Assembly: GCF_003666685.1 (NCBI RefSeq)
Contig: NZ_RCIZ01000006.1
Span: 124,001 to 188,000 of the forward strand
Source: Mesorhizobium sp. YM1C-6-2
Lineage (GTDB): Bacteria > Pseudomonadota > Alphaproteobacteria > Rhizobiales > Rhizobiaceae
Reading direction: 5' to 3'
Length of the DNA: 64,000 bases
The notes under the pieces were generated by a model. It made no database searches. It had not been told where the DNA came from and saw only the letters and a list, made by a program, of their open reading frames with translations. Within the stretch, counting starts at the first letter, position 1. Each line of letters begins with the position of its first letter. A program made the translations under genes and the position numbers. Of this stretch, positions 1-8,913 are shown piece after piece.

Positions 1-445
1 GAAGTCCCGTGTAGCCTCCCGCAACCGGTGCGCCGGTGCCGGCATCGACGATCTTGATCAGCATCTCGTATTCGGTCCGGCTGATCCGGTTCACGATTCC
101 CGTCATAGCCAGTCCGCCGCCGAGCTTGGACGCGATCCTGGCCTCGCAGCCATTGCAGTCCAGCACGCCGCCGGCTTTCGCGATGTCGGCCGACGCCGAT
201 CCCGCATCCACGATCGTGTACGTCCCCTGCGTCCGAAGATAATTCTTGGCGACCTCGGTCGCCTCGGCGAGATATCTGGCGTCGAGCTCGTCCGCCGGGA
301 TGATGCCCGCGCCGGCGCTGGTATCCATCATCTCGAAATCGAAGACGACGACCTCCCTGGTCGGTTGGGCAGAGGCGGGTCCGATGGCGGCCAGCATGGC
401 GATGCCGGTCAGCAGCGATATTGGAAGTCCTGATTTCCTCGCCAT
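1..445 (-). CDS. Secreted protein of DUF3280/DUF2380 type, 3' end outside window
   Basis: About 148 codons are visible, reading leftwards from an ATG at 445; the frame runs off the window edge, so the C-terminus is missing. The N-terminus is a signal peptide (basic MARKSG, hydrophobic core, ending near PASAQP). It is followed by VVVFDFEMMDTS, which resembles the start of the DUF3280/DUF2380 secreted proteins of Rhizobiales and methylotrophs, named here from memory. A CNGCEARIA segment gives a possible disulfide pair. The role is unknown and the protein is probably periplasmic. It lies 95 bp downstream of soxG on the same strand, so read-through from the sox operon is possible. Confidence 0.6.
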   Translation of the reverse strand, partial: MARKSGLPISLLTGIAMLAAIGPASAQPTREVVVFDFEMMDTSAGAGIIPADELDARYLAEATEVAKNYLRTQGTYTIVDAGSASADIAKAGGVLDCNGCEARIASKLGGGLAMTGIVNRISRTEYEMLIKIVDAGTGAPVAGGYTGL

Positions 446-539
446 GGTCTTGTCCTCCCATCGGCTTTCGGAAAAGGACCGCCAATCTAGCGCCATCCAA
501 CCTTCGCATCAATGAAGCGAAGAACTTGGGCGCTGGGAG

Positions 540-1127
540 CTACAGCACTTCGTAGCCGACCTCTTCGCTCGCGTGGCAAAGCGATTTCCAGAACGACCGT
601 GCGAAGGAACGGAAGACGTAGACATCGAACTCGTCGGCGCCGCTGCGCTGGATTTGCGCGAAGATGTCGTGGTGCACGGTTGAGATGCCTGAACCGAGCG
701 GAAAGGCCGGCAGCGAAAAGTCGGTGGCAAAGAACTTCGCCAGCACCCATTCCGCCTTCGGTCCGGCGATCCTGATCGCGGTGCGGCCATGCGAAAGGTC
801 GGTGACCGTGCCCGTTTCGGGAGCGACGGCTTTCGCGAATGCCGCCGCCAGCCCTTCGTCCTGATCGACGACGAGGAATTTTCCGGGCGCGAAGCCGAAG
901 CCCGCTTTCGCTTCTGTGGAAACGCCGCCGCCGGCGCCGTCCGGCAGGGCCAGCCCGGCGACTTCCCTGATCGCCGCAATCAGCGCGCCTTCCTCGCCGC
1001 GCCAGGCGGCGAGCTGGACGATCGAGCCCGGCTGGGTCTCGGTGAGCGTCACGCCGACGCTGTGGTCGGCCAGCGCGTGCCTGCCCGGTCGCAGCACGGG
1101 GGCGAGCGGCGAAAGCTGGTCAACCAT
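540..1127 (-). CDS. soxG: Sarcosine oxidase gamma subunit
   Basis: Smallest-but-one subunit of heterotetrameric sarcosine oxidase (195 aa; the family is about 180-210). It belongs to the GcvT-like gamma family, which helps assemble the complex that turns sarcosine, O2 and THF into glycine, H2O2 and methylene-THF. The start MVDQLSPL is chosen because its ATG (1127) overlaps the soxA stop by 8 bases; the frame is open upstream but that part looks like soxA shadow. Family-like features are the C-terminal SGADEFDVYVFRSFARSFW stretch and the terminal position in the soxB-D-A-G order. Translational coupling to soxA is likely. The assignment rests mainly on gene order plus overall resemblance. Confidence 0.93.
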   Translation of the reverse strand: MVDQLSPLAPVLRPGRHALADHSVGVTLTETQPGSIVQLAAWRGEEGALIAAIREVAGLALPDGAGGGVSTEAKAGFGFAPGKFLVVDQDEGLAAAFAKAVAPETGTVTDLSHGRTAIRIAGPKAEWVLAKFFATDFSLPAFPLGSGISTVHHDIFAQIQRSGADEFDVYVFRSFARSFWKSLCHASEEVGYEVL

Positions 1128-4095
1128 GCATGCGCCTCCCTTCAGGATCGTAGAAATGGTGGCTGACGATCTCGACCGGGCCGAAGCGCTTGCGCAGCGG
1201 GTCGGAGATGAACGCGCGTTGGCCATGGAGAGACTTGCCGCCCTTCACCAGCGCCAGCCCGATATGCCGCCCGAGCACCGGCGAATAGCACGCCGCCGTC
1301 ATATGGCCGATCGAGCCGTGCGGGTTGTCGCGGTCGAGCTCCTCGACGATATGCGCGCCGCCATTGAGCGGCCGGTTGTCGAGCGACATGATGCCGACGA
1401 GCTGCAGCCGGTCGGGTGCAGTCAGCCCCTCACGGTCCATCATCATCGAGCCGACAAAGGGCTTCTTCTTCGACAGCATCCAGTCGAGATGCAGGTCGCG
1501 TGCTGTCACGCGCCCGTCGATCTCGGCGCCGGTGACATGACCTTTCTCGATACGCATCGTGCCCAGCGCCTCGAGCCCGTAGGGCACCAGGCCGAAGGGC
1601 TTGCCGGCGGCAATCAGCGCTTCCCAGACATGCGTGCCGTGGCCGGCGCCCGAATACACCTCGTAGGCGAGCTCGCCGGAGAAGGAGAGGCGGCAGATCA
1701 TCACCGGCGCGCCCGATATCTCGCCATAGACGATGCCCATGAAGGGCAGCGTCTCGTTGTCGACTTTCGTGCCCGTCACGCAGGCCGCCAGGATTTCGCG
1801 CGACACCGGTCCGGCGATCGAGGCGCCGGCCCATTGGTCGGTGACGGAGGTGAGCTGCACCTTCAGTTCCGGCCAGACCGCGTCGAGCAGATATTCGAGG
1901 TGCTGCATGACCTTGCCGGCATTGGCCGTCGTCGTGGTCATCAGGAAATCCTGCTCGCCCAGCCGCCACGTCGTGCCGTCGTCGAGCACCAGCCCGTCCT
2001 CGCGCAGCATCAGCCCGTAGCGCGCCTTGCCGACGGGCAGCGTCGAGAACATGTTGGTGTAGACCCGGTCGAGGAAGCCGGCCGCATCCGGGCCCTGGAC
2101 CATGATCTTGCCGAGCGTCGAGACGTCGGCGATGCCTGCTGCCTCGCGCGTTGTCTGCGCCTCGCGCACATAGGCTTGCTCGACCGTCTCGCCTGGCAGG
2201 CCGTAGATCATCGGGCGGTGCCACAGCCCGGCCGAATAGGTCGTCGCGCCGTTGGCGATGTGCCAGTCATGCATGGGCGTCAGCCGCTCCGGCCTGATCT
2301 CGCCGTAGCGCTCGGCCGCCAGCGCGCCGATCGTCACCGGCGCGAAGGGCGGACGGAAGCGCGTCGTGCCGACCTCCGGGATCTGCTTGCCGAGCGCATT
2401 GGCCATGATGGCGAGCCCCGGCACGTTGGAGGTCTTGCCCTGGTCGGTCGCCATGCCGAGAGTCGTGTAGCGCTTCAGATGCTCGACCGACTGGAAGCCC
2501 TCGCGATGGGCGAGCCTGACGTCGTCGGCAGTCACATCGTGCTGGAAGTCGACAAAAGCCTTTCCACCCGCTGCGATCTCGAAAACCGGCGCCGGCGCCA
2601 TATCCAGTTCGTAGCTGATCACGGCAGGCGTATCGCCGTCCGGCTCGCCGCCCGCCGCAAGGCCTTCGGCGAGCGCCGCCTCGAGCGAAAAGGCGCCGTT
2701 GAAGCCGCCGGCGCCGACCCAGCCGTCGGCTTCCTTCGGCGGCAGGAAGGCCTGCAGCCGCTCGCTCCATTCGGCCTTCGCGCCGGCCTGGCTGGCGAGA
2801 TTGATCACCGGCGACCAGCCGCCGGACATCAGCAGGCAGTCGGCCTCGATGGTGCGCGGATCGCCGCTCACCGCGCCGGCTTTCGCGTTGAAGGCCTGCA
2901 TCTTGATGCCGGAAAGCGACTTGCCGCCCTCGGTACCGGTAACGGCGCGTCCGCTGAGGATTTCCGCGCCCGTGCGAACGGCCAGCGCCCGCACAGCTTC
3001 CGAAAGCTCCTCGCGCACGTCGATGATCGCGACGATGCGGCAGCCGGCCTCGCGCAGCGAGAGCGCCGACTTGTAGGCGCCGTCATTGTTGGTGAAGACG
3101 GCGACCTTGTCGCCCGGCAGCACGCCATATTCGACGGCATAGCGTTCCGCCGCGCTCGCCAGCATGACGCCGGGCCGGTCGTTGCCGGGAAACACCAGCG
3201 GCCGCTCGAAGGCGCCGGTCGTGAGCACAACCTTGCCGGAGCGGATCGTCCAGTGCCGTTGGCGCGGCTCGCCGGCGCGTGGCGACGCCTTGTGGTCGGT
3301 CACGCGCTCCAGCGCAGCGATCGTGTTGCCGTCGTAATAGCCCCACACAGTCGTGCGCGGCAGCAGGGTGACGTTCGGCAGCGCCGCAAGCTCGCGCACC
3401 ATGCCGGCCGCCCAGTCGTTCGCCGGCTGCGCGTCGATCGTCTCGCCCGACCAGTTTGCAGAACCGCCGAGCCGCGCATCCTGCTCGGCAAGCATCACGC
3501 GAGCGCCGCTCTCCGCCGCCGCTTTCGCCGCCATCAGGCCGGCCGGACCCGAGCCGACCACCAGCACGTCGCAGAAGGCGTTCATACGCTCGTAGCGCGA
3601 CGGGTCCGGCGCCGTGCCCGCGTGGCCGAGGCCGGCGGCGCGGCGGATGAAATGCTCGCAGAACATCCAGAAGCGGGTGCCCTTCAGCGGTCCGATCACC
3701 GGGCCCATGAAGGTCTTGTAGTAGAAGCCCGCGCCGATCAGTTTTCCGCCGAGCTGATTGGCAGCACCAACGTCGAACCCCAGGGTCGGGAAGCGGTTCT
3801 GGCTGACGACCTTCAGGCCGTCCCGGATCTCCAGCATGGTCGCCTGGATGTTCGGTTCGCGCGCTTCGCCGCGCAGCACCGTCACCAGCGCGTTGGGCTC
3901 GTCGACGCCGGCGGCGAGCACGCCGCGCGGGCGGTGATATTTGAAAGAGCGTCCGAACAGCGAGACGCCGTTGGCGAGCAATGCGGAGGCCAGCGTGTCG
4001 CCGGGATGGCCGGTGAAATCCTGGCCGTCGAAGGTGAAGCGGACGGAGCGCGAGCGGTCGATCAGCCCGCCGCTGGTGGCGCGGCGCGGGCTCAT
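1120..4095 (-). CDS. soxA: Sarcosine oxidase alpha subunit
   Basis: 991 aa, full length for the family. Order of parts: a ferredoxin-fold-like N-terminal region (residues about 18-100, without the cluster cysteines), an NAD/FAD Rossmann domain with GSGPAG at 181-186, and a C-terminal GcvT domain (from about residue 600) that binds THF and captures formaldehyde as methylene-THF. It partners SoxB, SoxD and SoxG in the cytoplasm. The ATG at 4095 overlaps the soxD stop (ATGA), and its own stop overlaps soxG, so the operon is tightly coupled. In this window it forms the last demethylation step from dimethylglycine-derived sarcosine to glycine. Confidence 0.97.
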   Translation of the reverse strand: MSPRRATSGGLIDRSRSVRFTFDGQDFTGHPGDTLASALLANGVSLFGRSFKYHRPRGVLAAGVDEPNALVTVLRGEAREPNIQATMLEIRDGLKVVSQNRFPTLGFDVGAANQLGGKLIGAGFYYKTFMGPVIGPLKGTRFWMFCEHFIRRAAGLGHAGTAPDPSRYERMNAFCDVLVVGSGPAGLMAAKAAAESGARVMLAEQDARLGGSANWSGETIDAQPANDWAAGMVRELAALPNVTLLPRTTVWGYYDGNTIAALERVTDHKASPRAGEPRQRHWTIRSGKVVLTTGAFERPLVFPGNDRPGVMLASAAERYAVEYGVLPGDKVAVFTNNDGAYKSALSLREAGCRIVAIIDVREELSEAVRALAVRTGAEILSGRAVTGTEGGKSLSGIKMQAFNAKAGAVSGDPRTIEADCLLMSGGWSPVINLASQAGAKAEWSERLQAFLPPKEADGWVGAGGFNGAFSLEAALAEGLAAGGEPDGDTPAVISYELDMAPAPVFEIAAGGKAFVDFQHDVTADDVRLAHREGFQSVEHLKRYTTLGMATDQGKTSNVPGLAIMANALGKQIPEVGTTRFRPPFAPVTIGALAAERYGEIRPERLTPMHDWHIANGATTYSAGLWHRPMIYGLPGETVEQAYVREAQTTREAAGIADVSTLGKIMVQGPDAAGFLDRVYTNMFSTLPVGKARYGLMLREDGLVLDDGTTWRLGEQDFLMTTTTANAGKVMQHLEYLLDAVWPELKVQLTSVTDQWAGASIAGPVSREILAACVTGTKVDNETLPFMGIVYGEISGAPVMICRLSFSGELAYEVYSGAGHGTHVWEALIAAGKPFGLVPYGLEALGTMRIEKGHVTGAEIDGRVTARDLHLDWMLSKKKPFVGSMMMDREGLTAPDRLQLVGIMSLDNRPLNGGAHIVEELDRDNPHGSIGHMTAACYSPVLGRHIGLALVKGGKSLHGQRAFISDPLRKRFGPVEIVSHHFYDPEGRRMHG

Positions 4096-4388
4096 GCGGG
4101 CGTCTCCGCCTTGCGCCGCTCATGCGGCCTGCCGTGATCCCTGGCGAAGGCGACGCTGACGATCCTGTGCGTCACCGTGTTGCGCACGATCCTGAGATGC
4201 GCGCGGCAGCCGCCGGAATGCTGCCAGATCTCGTCGTGCTCGCCGGCCGTGTTCACCCGGTCGTAGACATAGGCGTTCCACGCCGCCTGGTCGGTCGAGG
4301 CCTGGTCGGGACGAATGCGCCCGCCCTCTTCGCGATAGACGAATTCGGAGGAGTCGCGCGGGCCGCAATAGGGGCAGGTGATGATCAT
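4092..4388 (-). CDS. soxD: Sarcosine oxidase delta subunit
   Basis: 98 aa zinc-binding subunit of heterotetrameric sarcosine oxidase. The expected Zn ligands are visible: C5 and C8 (CPYCG) with H57 and C61 (HSGGC). The frame is open for about 220 codons upstream, but the start MIITCPYCG matches the family N-terminus and lies 11 bases after the soxB stop. The stop overlaps the soxA start by four bases. The protein scaffolds the alpha-beta interface and has no known catalytic role. Placement between soxB and soxA is the canonical order. Confidence 0.96.
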   Translation of the reverse strand: MIITCPYCGPRDSSEFVYREEGGRIRPDQASTDQAAWNAYVYDRVNTAGEHDEIWQHSGGCRAHLRIVRNTVTHRIVSVAFARDHGRPHERRKAETPA

Positions 4389-4399
4389 CTGTGTTGTCC

Positions 4400-5659
4400 C
4401 TAATGCAGATTGGGCGTCGCGCCCTGGCCCTTGTCGTCGATGATGGCGCCGCGATGGAACCGGTCGAGCGTGAAAGGGGCATTGAGCGGGTGCGGCTCGT
4501 CCTTGGCGATCGTCCATGCGAAGCACCAGCCTGACGCCGGCGTCGCCTTGAAGCCGCCGTAGCACCAGCCGCAGTTGAGATACATGCCGGGCAGGGGGCC
4601 TGTCGTGATGATGGGCGAACCGTCCATCGACATGTCGCACAGCCCGCCCCAGGAGCGCAGCACGCGCACGCTGGCGAGGCCCGGGAACAGCGCCAGCATC
4701 TCCGAATGCACTTCCTCGACGAGCGGCAGACTGCCGCGCTGCGCGTAGCTGTTGTAGCCGTCGAGCGCGCCGCCATAGATCAGGCCGCCCTTGTCGGACT
4801 GTCCCACATAGAAATGGCCCATGCCGAAGGTCAGCACCGTGTCGAGGATCGGTTTCAGCGATTCCGAGACGAAGGCCTGCAGCACCTGGCTCTCGATCGG
4901 CATCTCGTCGATGCCGACGAGCTTCATCACGCGGCCAGTGCTGCCGGCCACCGCGATCGCCACCTTCTTGGCCCTGATCTCGCCGCGGGTGGTCGTGACT
5001 CCGGTCACCCGGTCGCCGTCGCGCAGGAAACCGGTCACCTCGCAATTCTCGATGACGTCGACGCCGCGCCGGTCGGCGCCGCGTGCATAACCCCAGGCGA
5101 CCGCGTCATGGCGCGCCGTTCCGGCACTCCACTGCATGACGCCGCCGATGACGGGGAAGCGGGCCGAGGCCGAGACGTCGAGCGCCGGCACCAGGCGTTT
5201 TATCTGCTCGACCGTCATCAGTTCGGAATCGATGCCGGAATGGCGTAGCGCGTTGCCGCGGCGGACATATTCGTCGAGCTGGCCGGGCGTGTGCGCGAGG
5301 TTCAGGCAGCCACGCTGCGAGAACATGACGTTGTAGTTGAGGTCGTGGGAGAGGTTCTCCCACAAATCCATCGAATGCTCGTAGAAACGATGGTTTTCCG
5401 GCAGCAGGTAGTTGGAGCGCACCGCGGTGGTGTTGCGGCCGACATTGCCGGAGCCGAGATAACCCTTCTCCAGCACCGCCACGTTGGTGATGCCGTGCTC
5501 CTTGGCGAGGTAGTAGGCCGTCGACAGTCCGTGCCCGCCGCCACCGATGATCACGACGTCGTAGCTGGCCTTGGGGTCGGGCTTGCGCCAGGCCGGTTTC
5601 CAGTCACGGTTGCCGGCCAGCGCGTTCTTGAGCAGCGTATAGGCAGAATATTCCCGCAT
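4400..5659 (-). CDS. soxB: Sarcosine oxidase beta subunit
   Basis: 419 aa flavoprotein (DAO superfamily) that oxidises sarcosine. The FAD-binding glycine motif GGGGHG is at residues 39-44, and RHDAVAW (His184) fits the histidine that carries covalent FMN in characterised SoxB proteins. The start MREYSAYTLL (ATG 5659) is the family start; the 28 codons of open frame upstream look spurious. It is the first gene of soxBDAG and is divergent from the MscS gene, with a 187-bp intergenic region that must hold both promoters. No regulator is adjacent; the GlxA-type regulator at 13.4 kb is a candidate. Confidence 0.97.
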   Translation of the reverse strand: MREYSAYTLLKNALAGNRDWKPAWRKPDPKASYDVVIIGGGGHGLSTAYYLAKEHGITNVAVLEKGYLGSGNVGRNTTAVRSNYLLPENHRFYEHSMDLWENLSHDLNYNVMFSQRGCLNLAHTPGQLDEYVRRGNALRHSGIDSELMTVEQIKRLVPALDVSASARFPVIGGVMQWSAGTARHDAVAWGYARGADRRGVDVIENCEVTGFLRDGDRVTGVTTTRGEIRAKKVAIAVAGSTGRVMKLVGIDEMPIESQVLQAFVSESLKPILDTVLTFGMGHFYVGQSDKGGLIYGGALDGYNSYAQRGSLPLVEEVHSEMLALFPGLASVRVLRSWGGLCDMSMDGSPIITTGPLPGMYLNCGWCYGGFKATPASGWCFAWTIAKDEPHPLNAPFTLDRFHRGAIIDDKGQGATPNLH

Positions 5660-5846
5660 CAGCCAACATCCGTTTCGGGCGACGCGCAGACTATAGGGCA
5701 GCCTTTCGCGCCAAAGCCAGGATTGCGCCATGGCCTTTCGCATGGCCGACCCCGTGGGATCAAGGCGGCTTGCCGGCTCAAAGCCGGGTCTTTATCAAGG
5801 GCCGCGGGGGCTGCCCGGATCGGATTGCCGGAGTCGCAGAGGTATC

Positions 5847-8318
5847 ATGCCGTTCGTCCGCCTTTGGCGCGCTTTAGTCTTATCGTTCCTCGCTGTCGCG
5901 CTTTTCACATCGGGCGCGTTCGCCCAGGCCGTGGGCAATACGGACAATGCGCTGGTCGAGGGGCAGCGCACCGCCATCCAGAAATACTCCGCCGAGGCCG
6001 ACGCCTTGGAGAAGCAGATCACCGCGAACGCAGACCAGGACGGCAAGCTTGTCGAAATCAGGCTCAAGCTCGAGGAGCTTGCCAGCGAGTTGCTGTCCAG
6101 CGCGGTCGCCTTCCGGCCGCGTCTGTCGGAGATCAACGCGAGGCTCGAGCAACTGGGCCCGGTGCCGCCGGATGGACAGTCGGAACTCGACATTGTCTCG
6201 GCCGAACGGCAGGCGCTGGCCGCCGAAAAGGCCGAGATCAATGCGGTGCTCGGGCTGGCGGAATCTCTGTCCATCCGCGTCAGCAATCTGATCAACAAGA
6301 TCGGGCTGATGCGCAGCGAGTTGTTCCGCAGCGTGCTGACCAAGCGCTACGCGCTGACGGACGCCTTCGACGGCCAGCTTTTCGACGACGTGCAGGCGGA
6401 GTTCACGGGTTTCTACCGGACGGTTTCGTCCTGGCTGAAGTTCGTATTCCAGTTCAAGTTCCAGTCCGTGCTCGGCGCCGCTTTCTTCGCCCTGATTGCG
6501 GCGGCGGTGCTGATGTTCGGCGGCCGCCGCGTCTTCGGCAGGGTTTTCGAAGCGGACCCGGCAGCGGAGGATCCGTCTTATCTCAGCCGGCTTTCCGTCG
6601 CCTTCTGGTCGACATTGCTGCCGACTGCCGCGCTCGGCGTGTTCCTGCTCGCCACCGTTTTCTTCCTGAATTATTTCAACGTGCTCAGAGGCGATATCGG
6701 GGTTTTCCTGAACGCCCTGTTCATCGTCATCGGCATCATTTTCTGCGTCAACCGGCTGGCCAACGCCGTGCTGGCGCCGAAGCTGCCGAACTGGCGGCTG
6801 ATTTCGATCGGATCGGGTACGGCAAGACTTCTCGTCCTGCTGGTGACGGCAATGGCGGTCGTGCTGGGGGTCAACTACTTCTTGACCGTCGTCAACGACG
6901 CAATGGGTTCGCCGCTCTCGCTGACGATTGCGCGGAGCTTCCTCGCCACGGTCATCGTCGGCGTACTTTTCATCCTGATCGGCCTCTTGCACTACGAAGA
7001 CGGGGTGTGGCGTCCCTGGCGCGCTTGGCTCCGCTACACGGCCGTCGGGCTCGGCCTGTTCATCATCGCCGCGGCGCTGCTCGGTTATATCGGCCTTGCG
7101 ACCTTCGTCTCCATACAGGTGGTCGTCACCGGCACCATCCTCATCACCGCCTATATCGGCTTCCTGTCGTCGCGGGCGATCGGCGCGGAAGGTGGCTTTG
7201 CGGAGACGTCGGTCGGGCGCTGGCTGGCGTCGAAGTCGAGCACCGAGGTGACGACGCTCGACCAGCTCGGGCTGGTCGTCAGCCTCGCCATCAACCTGAT
7301 GATCGTGCTCGTCTTTCTGCCGCTGATCCTGCTGCTCTGGGGCTTCCAGCTCGGCGACATCCAGACCTGGGCGTACAGGCTGAGCGAAGGCTTCAGCGTC
7401 GGCTCCTTCCGCTTCTCGCCGGCCGGCATCCTGACGGGCATCGTCGTCTTCGCCATCGGCTATTTCCTCACCCGTTGGTTCCAGGGCTGGCTCGACGGCT
7501 CGGTCATGGCGCGCGGTCGGGTCGACGCCGGCGTGCGCAACTCGATTCGCACCGTCGTCGGCTATGCCGGGCTTGCGCTGGCCGCGCTCATCGCCATCTC
7601 CTCGGCCGGCATCGACCTGTCGAGCTTCGCGCTGATCGCCGGCGGTCTGTCGCTCGGCATCGGTTTCGGATTGCAGAACGTGGTCTCGAATTTCGTCTCG
7701 GGACTGATCCTGCTCGCCGAGCGGCCGTTCAAGGCGGGCGACTGGATCGTTGCCGGCGACGTCTCGGGTACCGTCAAGAAAATCAGCGTGCGCGCCACCG
7801 AGATCGAGACCTTCCAGCGCCAGACCGTGATCCTGCCGAATTCGCAGCTCATCAACAGCGCGGTCGGCAACTGGACGCACCGCAACAAGCTCGGACGCAT
7901 CGACATCAAGGTGGGCGTCGCCTACGGCATGGACGTCAAGCGCGCGCATGCGCTCATGCTCGACATCGCCAGGAACCACCCGCTCGTCCTTAGAAATCCC
8001 GAGCCGTTCGTGCTGTTCGCCAATTTCGGCCCGACGGCGCTCGAGTTCGAGATCAGGGTCTTCCTGGCGGATGTGACGAACGGCAACATCGTTCACAACG
8101 ACTTGCGCTTCACTATCCTCGATGTCTTCGACGCCGAGGGCATAGAGATTCCGTCGGCAGTACGCGCCGAAGTCCCGAAGGCCGGGGAGCGCTGGCCGAC
8201 CGACGACGAGAAGGACGAGGCCGCCCTCATCGAGGAAAAGGCGCGGGAGGCAGCCGCCCTGGCCGAACGCAAGCCTGCCCGCAAAGGCGGCCGCCAGCGC
8301 AAGCCCGACCCGGAATAA
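5847..8318 (+). CDS. Large MscS-family mechanosensitive channel with DUF3772 domain
   Basis: 823 aa inner-membrane protein. A signal peptide (residues 1-26, ending GAFAQ) leads a periplasmic coiled-coil-like DUF3772 domain (to about 185). About ten membrane segments follow, then the MscS pore and beta domain: GIGFGLQNVVSNFVSG is the pore-lining/beta signature, followed by RPFKAGDWI. The C-terminus is charged (KPARKGGRQRK). Such large MscS channels release solutes during hypo-osmotic shock. Proximity to betaine-type catabolic genes fits osmolyte handling, but that is inference. The ATG at 5847 has an AGAGG Shine-Dalgarno sequence; an ATG 117 bases upstream in the same frame lacks the signal peptide logic. 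Confidence 0.92.
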   Translation: MPFVRLWRALVLSFLAVALFTSGAFAQAVGNTDNALVEGQRTAIQKYSAEADALEKQITANADQDGKLVEIRLKLEELASELLSSAVAFRPRLSEINARLEQLGPVPPDGQSELDIVSAERQALAAEKAEINAVLGLAESLSIRVSNLINKIGLMRSELFRSVLTKRYALTDAFDGQLFDDVQAEFTGFYRTVSSWLKFVFQFKFQSVLGAAFFALIAAAVLMFGGRRVFGRVFEADPAAEDPSYLSRLSVAFWSTLLPTAALGVFLLATVFFLNYFNVLRGDIGVFLNALFIVIGIIFCVNRLANAVLAPKLPNWRLISIGSGTARLLVLLVTAMAVVLGVNYFLTVVNDAMGSPLSLTIARSFLATVIVGVLFILIGLLHYEDGVWRPWRAWLRYTAVGLGLFIIAAALLGYIGLATFVSIQVVVTGTILITAYIGFLSSRAIGAEGGFAETSVGRWLASKSSTEVTTLDQLGLVVSLAINLMIVLVFLPLILLLWGFQLGDIQTWAYRLSEGFSVGSFRFSPAGILTGIVVFAIGYFLTRWFQGWLDGSVMARGRVDAGVRNSIRTVVGYAGLALAALIAISSAGIDLSSFALIAGGLSLGIGFGLQNVVSNFVSGLILLAERPFKAGDWIVAGDVSGTVKKISVRATEIETFQRQTVILPNSQLINSAVGNWTHRNKLGRIDIKVGVAYGMDVKRAHALMLDIARNHPLVLRNPEPFVLFANFGPTALEFEIRVFLADVTNGNIVHNDLRFTILDVFDAEGIEIPSAVRAEVPKAGERWPTDDEKDEAALIEEKAREAAALAERKPARKGGRQRKPDPE

Positions 8319-8444
8319 CCGCCGGGGAAGCCAATTGTGGCATGAACGTGGCATTCAGTTGCCGTTCAGATTGGTTCTCATATAAGGTCGAGGCAAAAGG
8401 GCGAAGGCCCTGCAACAGAGGCGGTGGGAGCCACCGGAACCGAA

Positions 8445-8708
8445 ATGTTGAAGAACCTTGTCGTCATGCTTGCCCTGCTTGCCGCAAGCGCGTCGGCCGA
8501 GGCCGCGAGCGCGGTCAACCTCGATAACGAGCCTCGTACGCTGGTTGTCACCGAGGGCGGCAGCAAGGCCGAGCTCTCGATCGGCGCCGGCGAGACGGTC
8601 GACTTCTGCGCCAGCGGCTGCTTCGTCACCATGCCGAACGGCGACATCGAGGCGCTGACCGGCGGCGAGACGGTCGAGATTTCGGGCGGCGTCGCCCGCA
8701 TCAAGTAA
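8445..8708 (+). CDS. Small secreted protein of unknown function
   Basis: 87 aa with a clear signal peptide (MLKNLVVMLALLAASASAEA) and a mature part of about 65 aa. The mature part contains two cysteines (CASGC) and acidic/beta-rich repeats (EGGSKAELSIGAGETV and GGETVEISGGVA). I recognise it only as a conserved-hypothetical type of rhizobial exported protein. A GTG in frame 21 bases upstream is an alternative start. It stands alone, ends just before a strong terminator, and has its own upstream region with the repeated elements ATTCAG and GTTCAG about 70-80 bases before the start. Confidence 0.75.
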   Translation: MLKNLVVMLALLAASASAEAASAVNLDNEPRTLVVTEGGSKAELSIGAGETVDFCASGCFVTMPNGDIEALTGGETVEISGGVARIK

Positions 8709-8732
8709 GCTCCGCCGACGGCGGAGGCGCGT

Positions 8733-8761
8733 GGCCGGGCAGTCGCCCGGCCTTTTGCTTT
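8733..8761 (+). terminator. Rho-independent terminator
   Basis: Perfect 8-bp stem GGCCGGGC/GCCCGGCC with AGTC loop followed by TTTTGCTTT, 24 bases after the stop of the small secreted protein. Confidence 0.85.
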
Positions 8762-8827
8762 GCCGGTCAGGCCGGTTTGACGGTCCGGCTGCTTTTCAGG
8801 TCTGGCGCCGCCCGCCGTCGCGCTGCC

Positions 8828-8846
8828 TTTCTGCGATGTCGCAAAC
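8828..8846 (+). promoter_or_regulatory. TGCGA-TG-TCGCA dyad upstream of DMGDH-like gene
   Basis: Short perfect inverted repeat TGCGA/TCGCA with 2-base centre inside TTTCTGCGATGTCGCAAAC, 68 bases before the flavoprotein start. It is related to the longer dyad at 14523 upstream of the GlxA-type regulator gene. A regulatory role is inference. Confidence 0.35.
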
Positions 8847-8913
8847 AGGCTTCAACCCTGCCGCGGACCCGCCTTATAGTCCGTCCGCAAAATCGCTTCG
8901 GAGTCGTGGGCAA

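Noticed and set aside
916..4137. Open frame of 1073 codons on the plus strand opposite soxA
   Set aside because: It is antisense to soxA over its whole length, is His/Arg/Ala-rich with no family features, and is an artefact of high GC at codon position 3.
5291..7993. Open frame of 900 codons on the plus strand
   Set aside because: It overlaps the MscS gene in another frame and soxB in antisense; the sequence is Arg/Pro-rich shadow.
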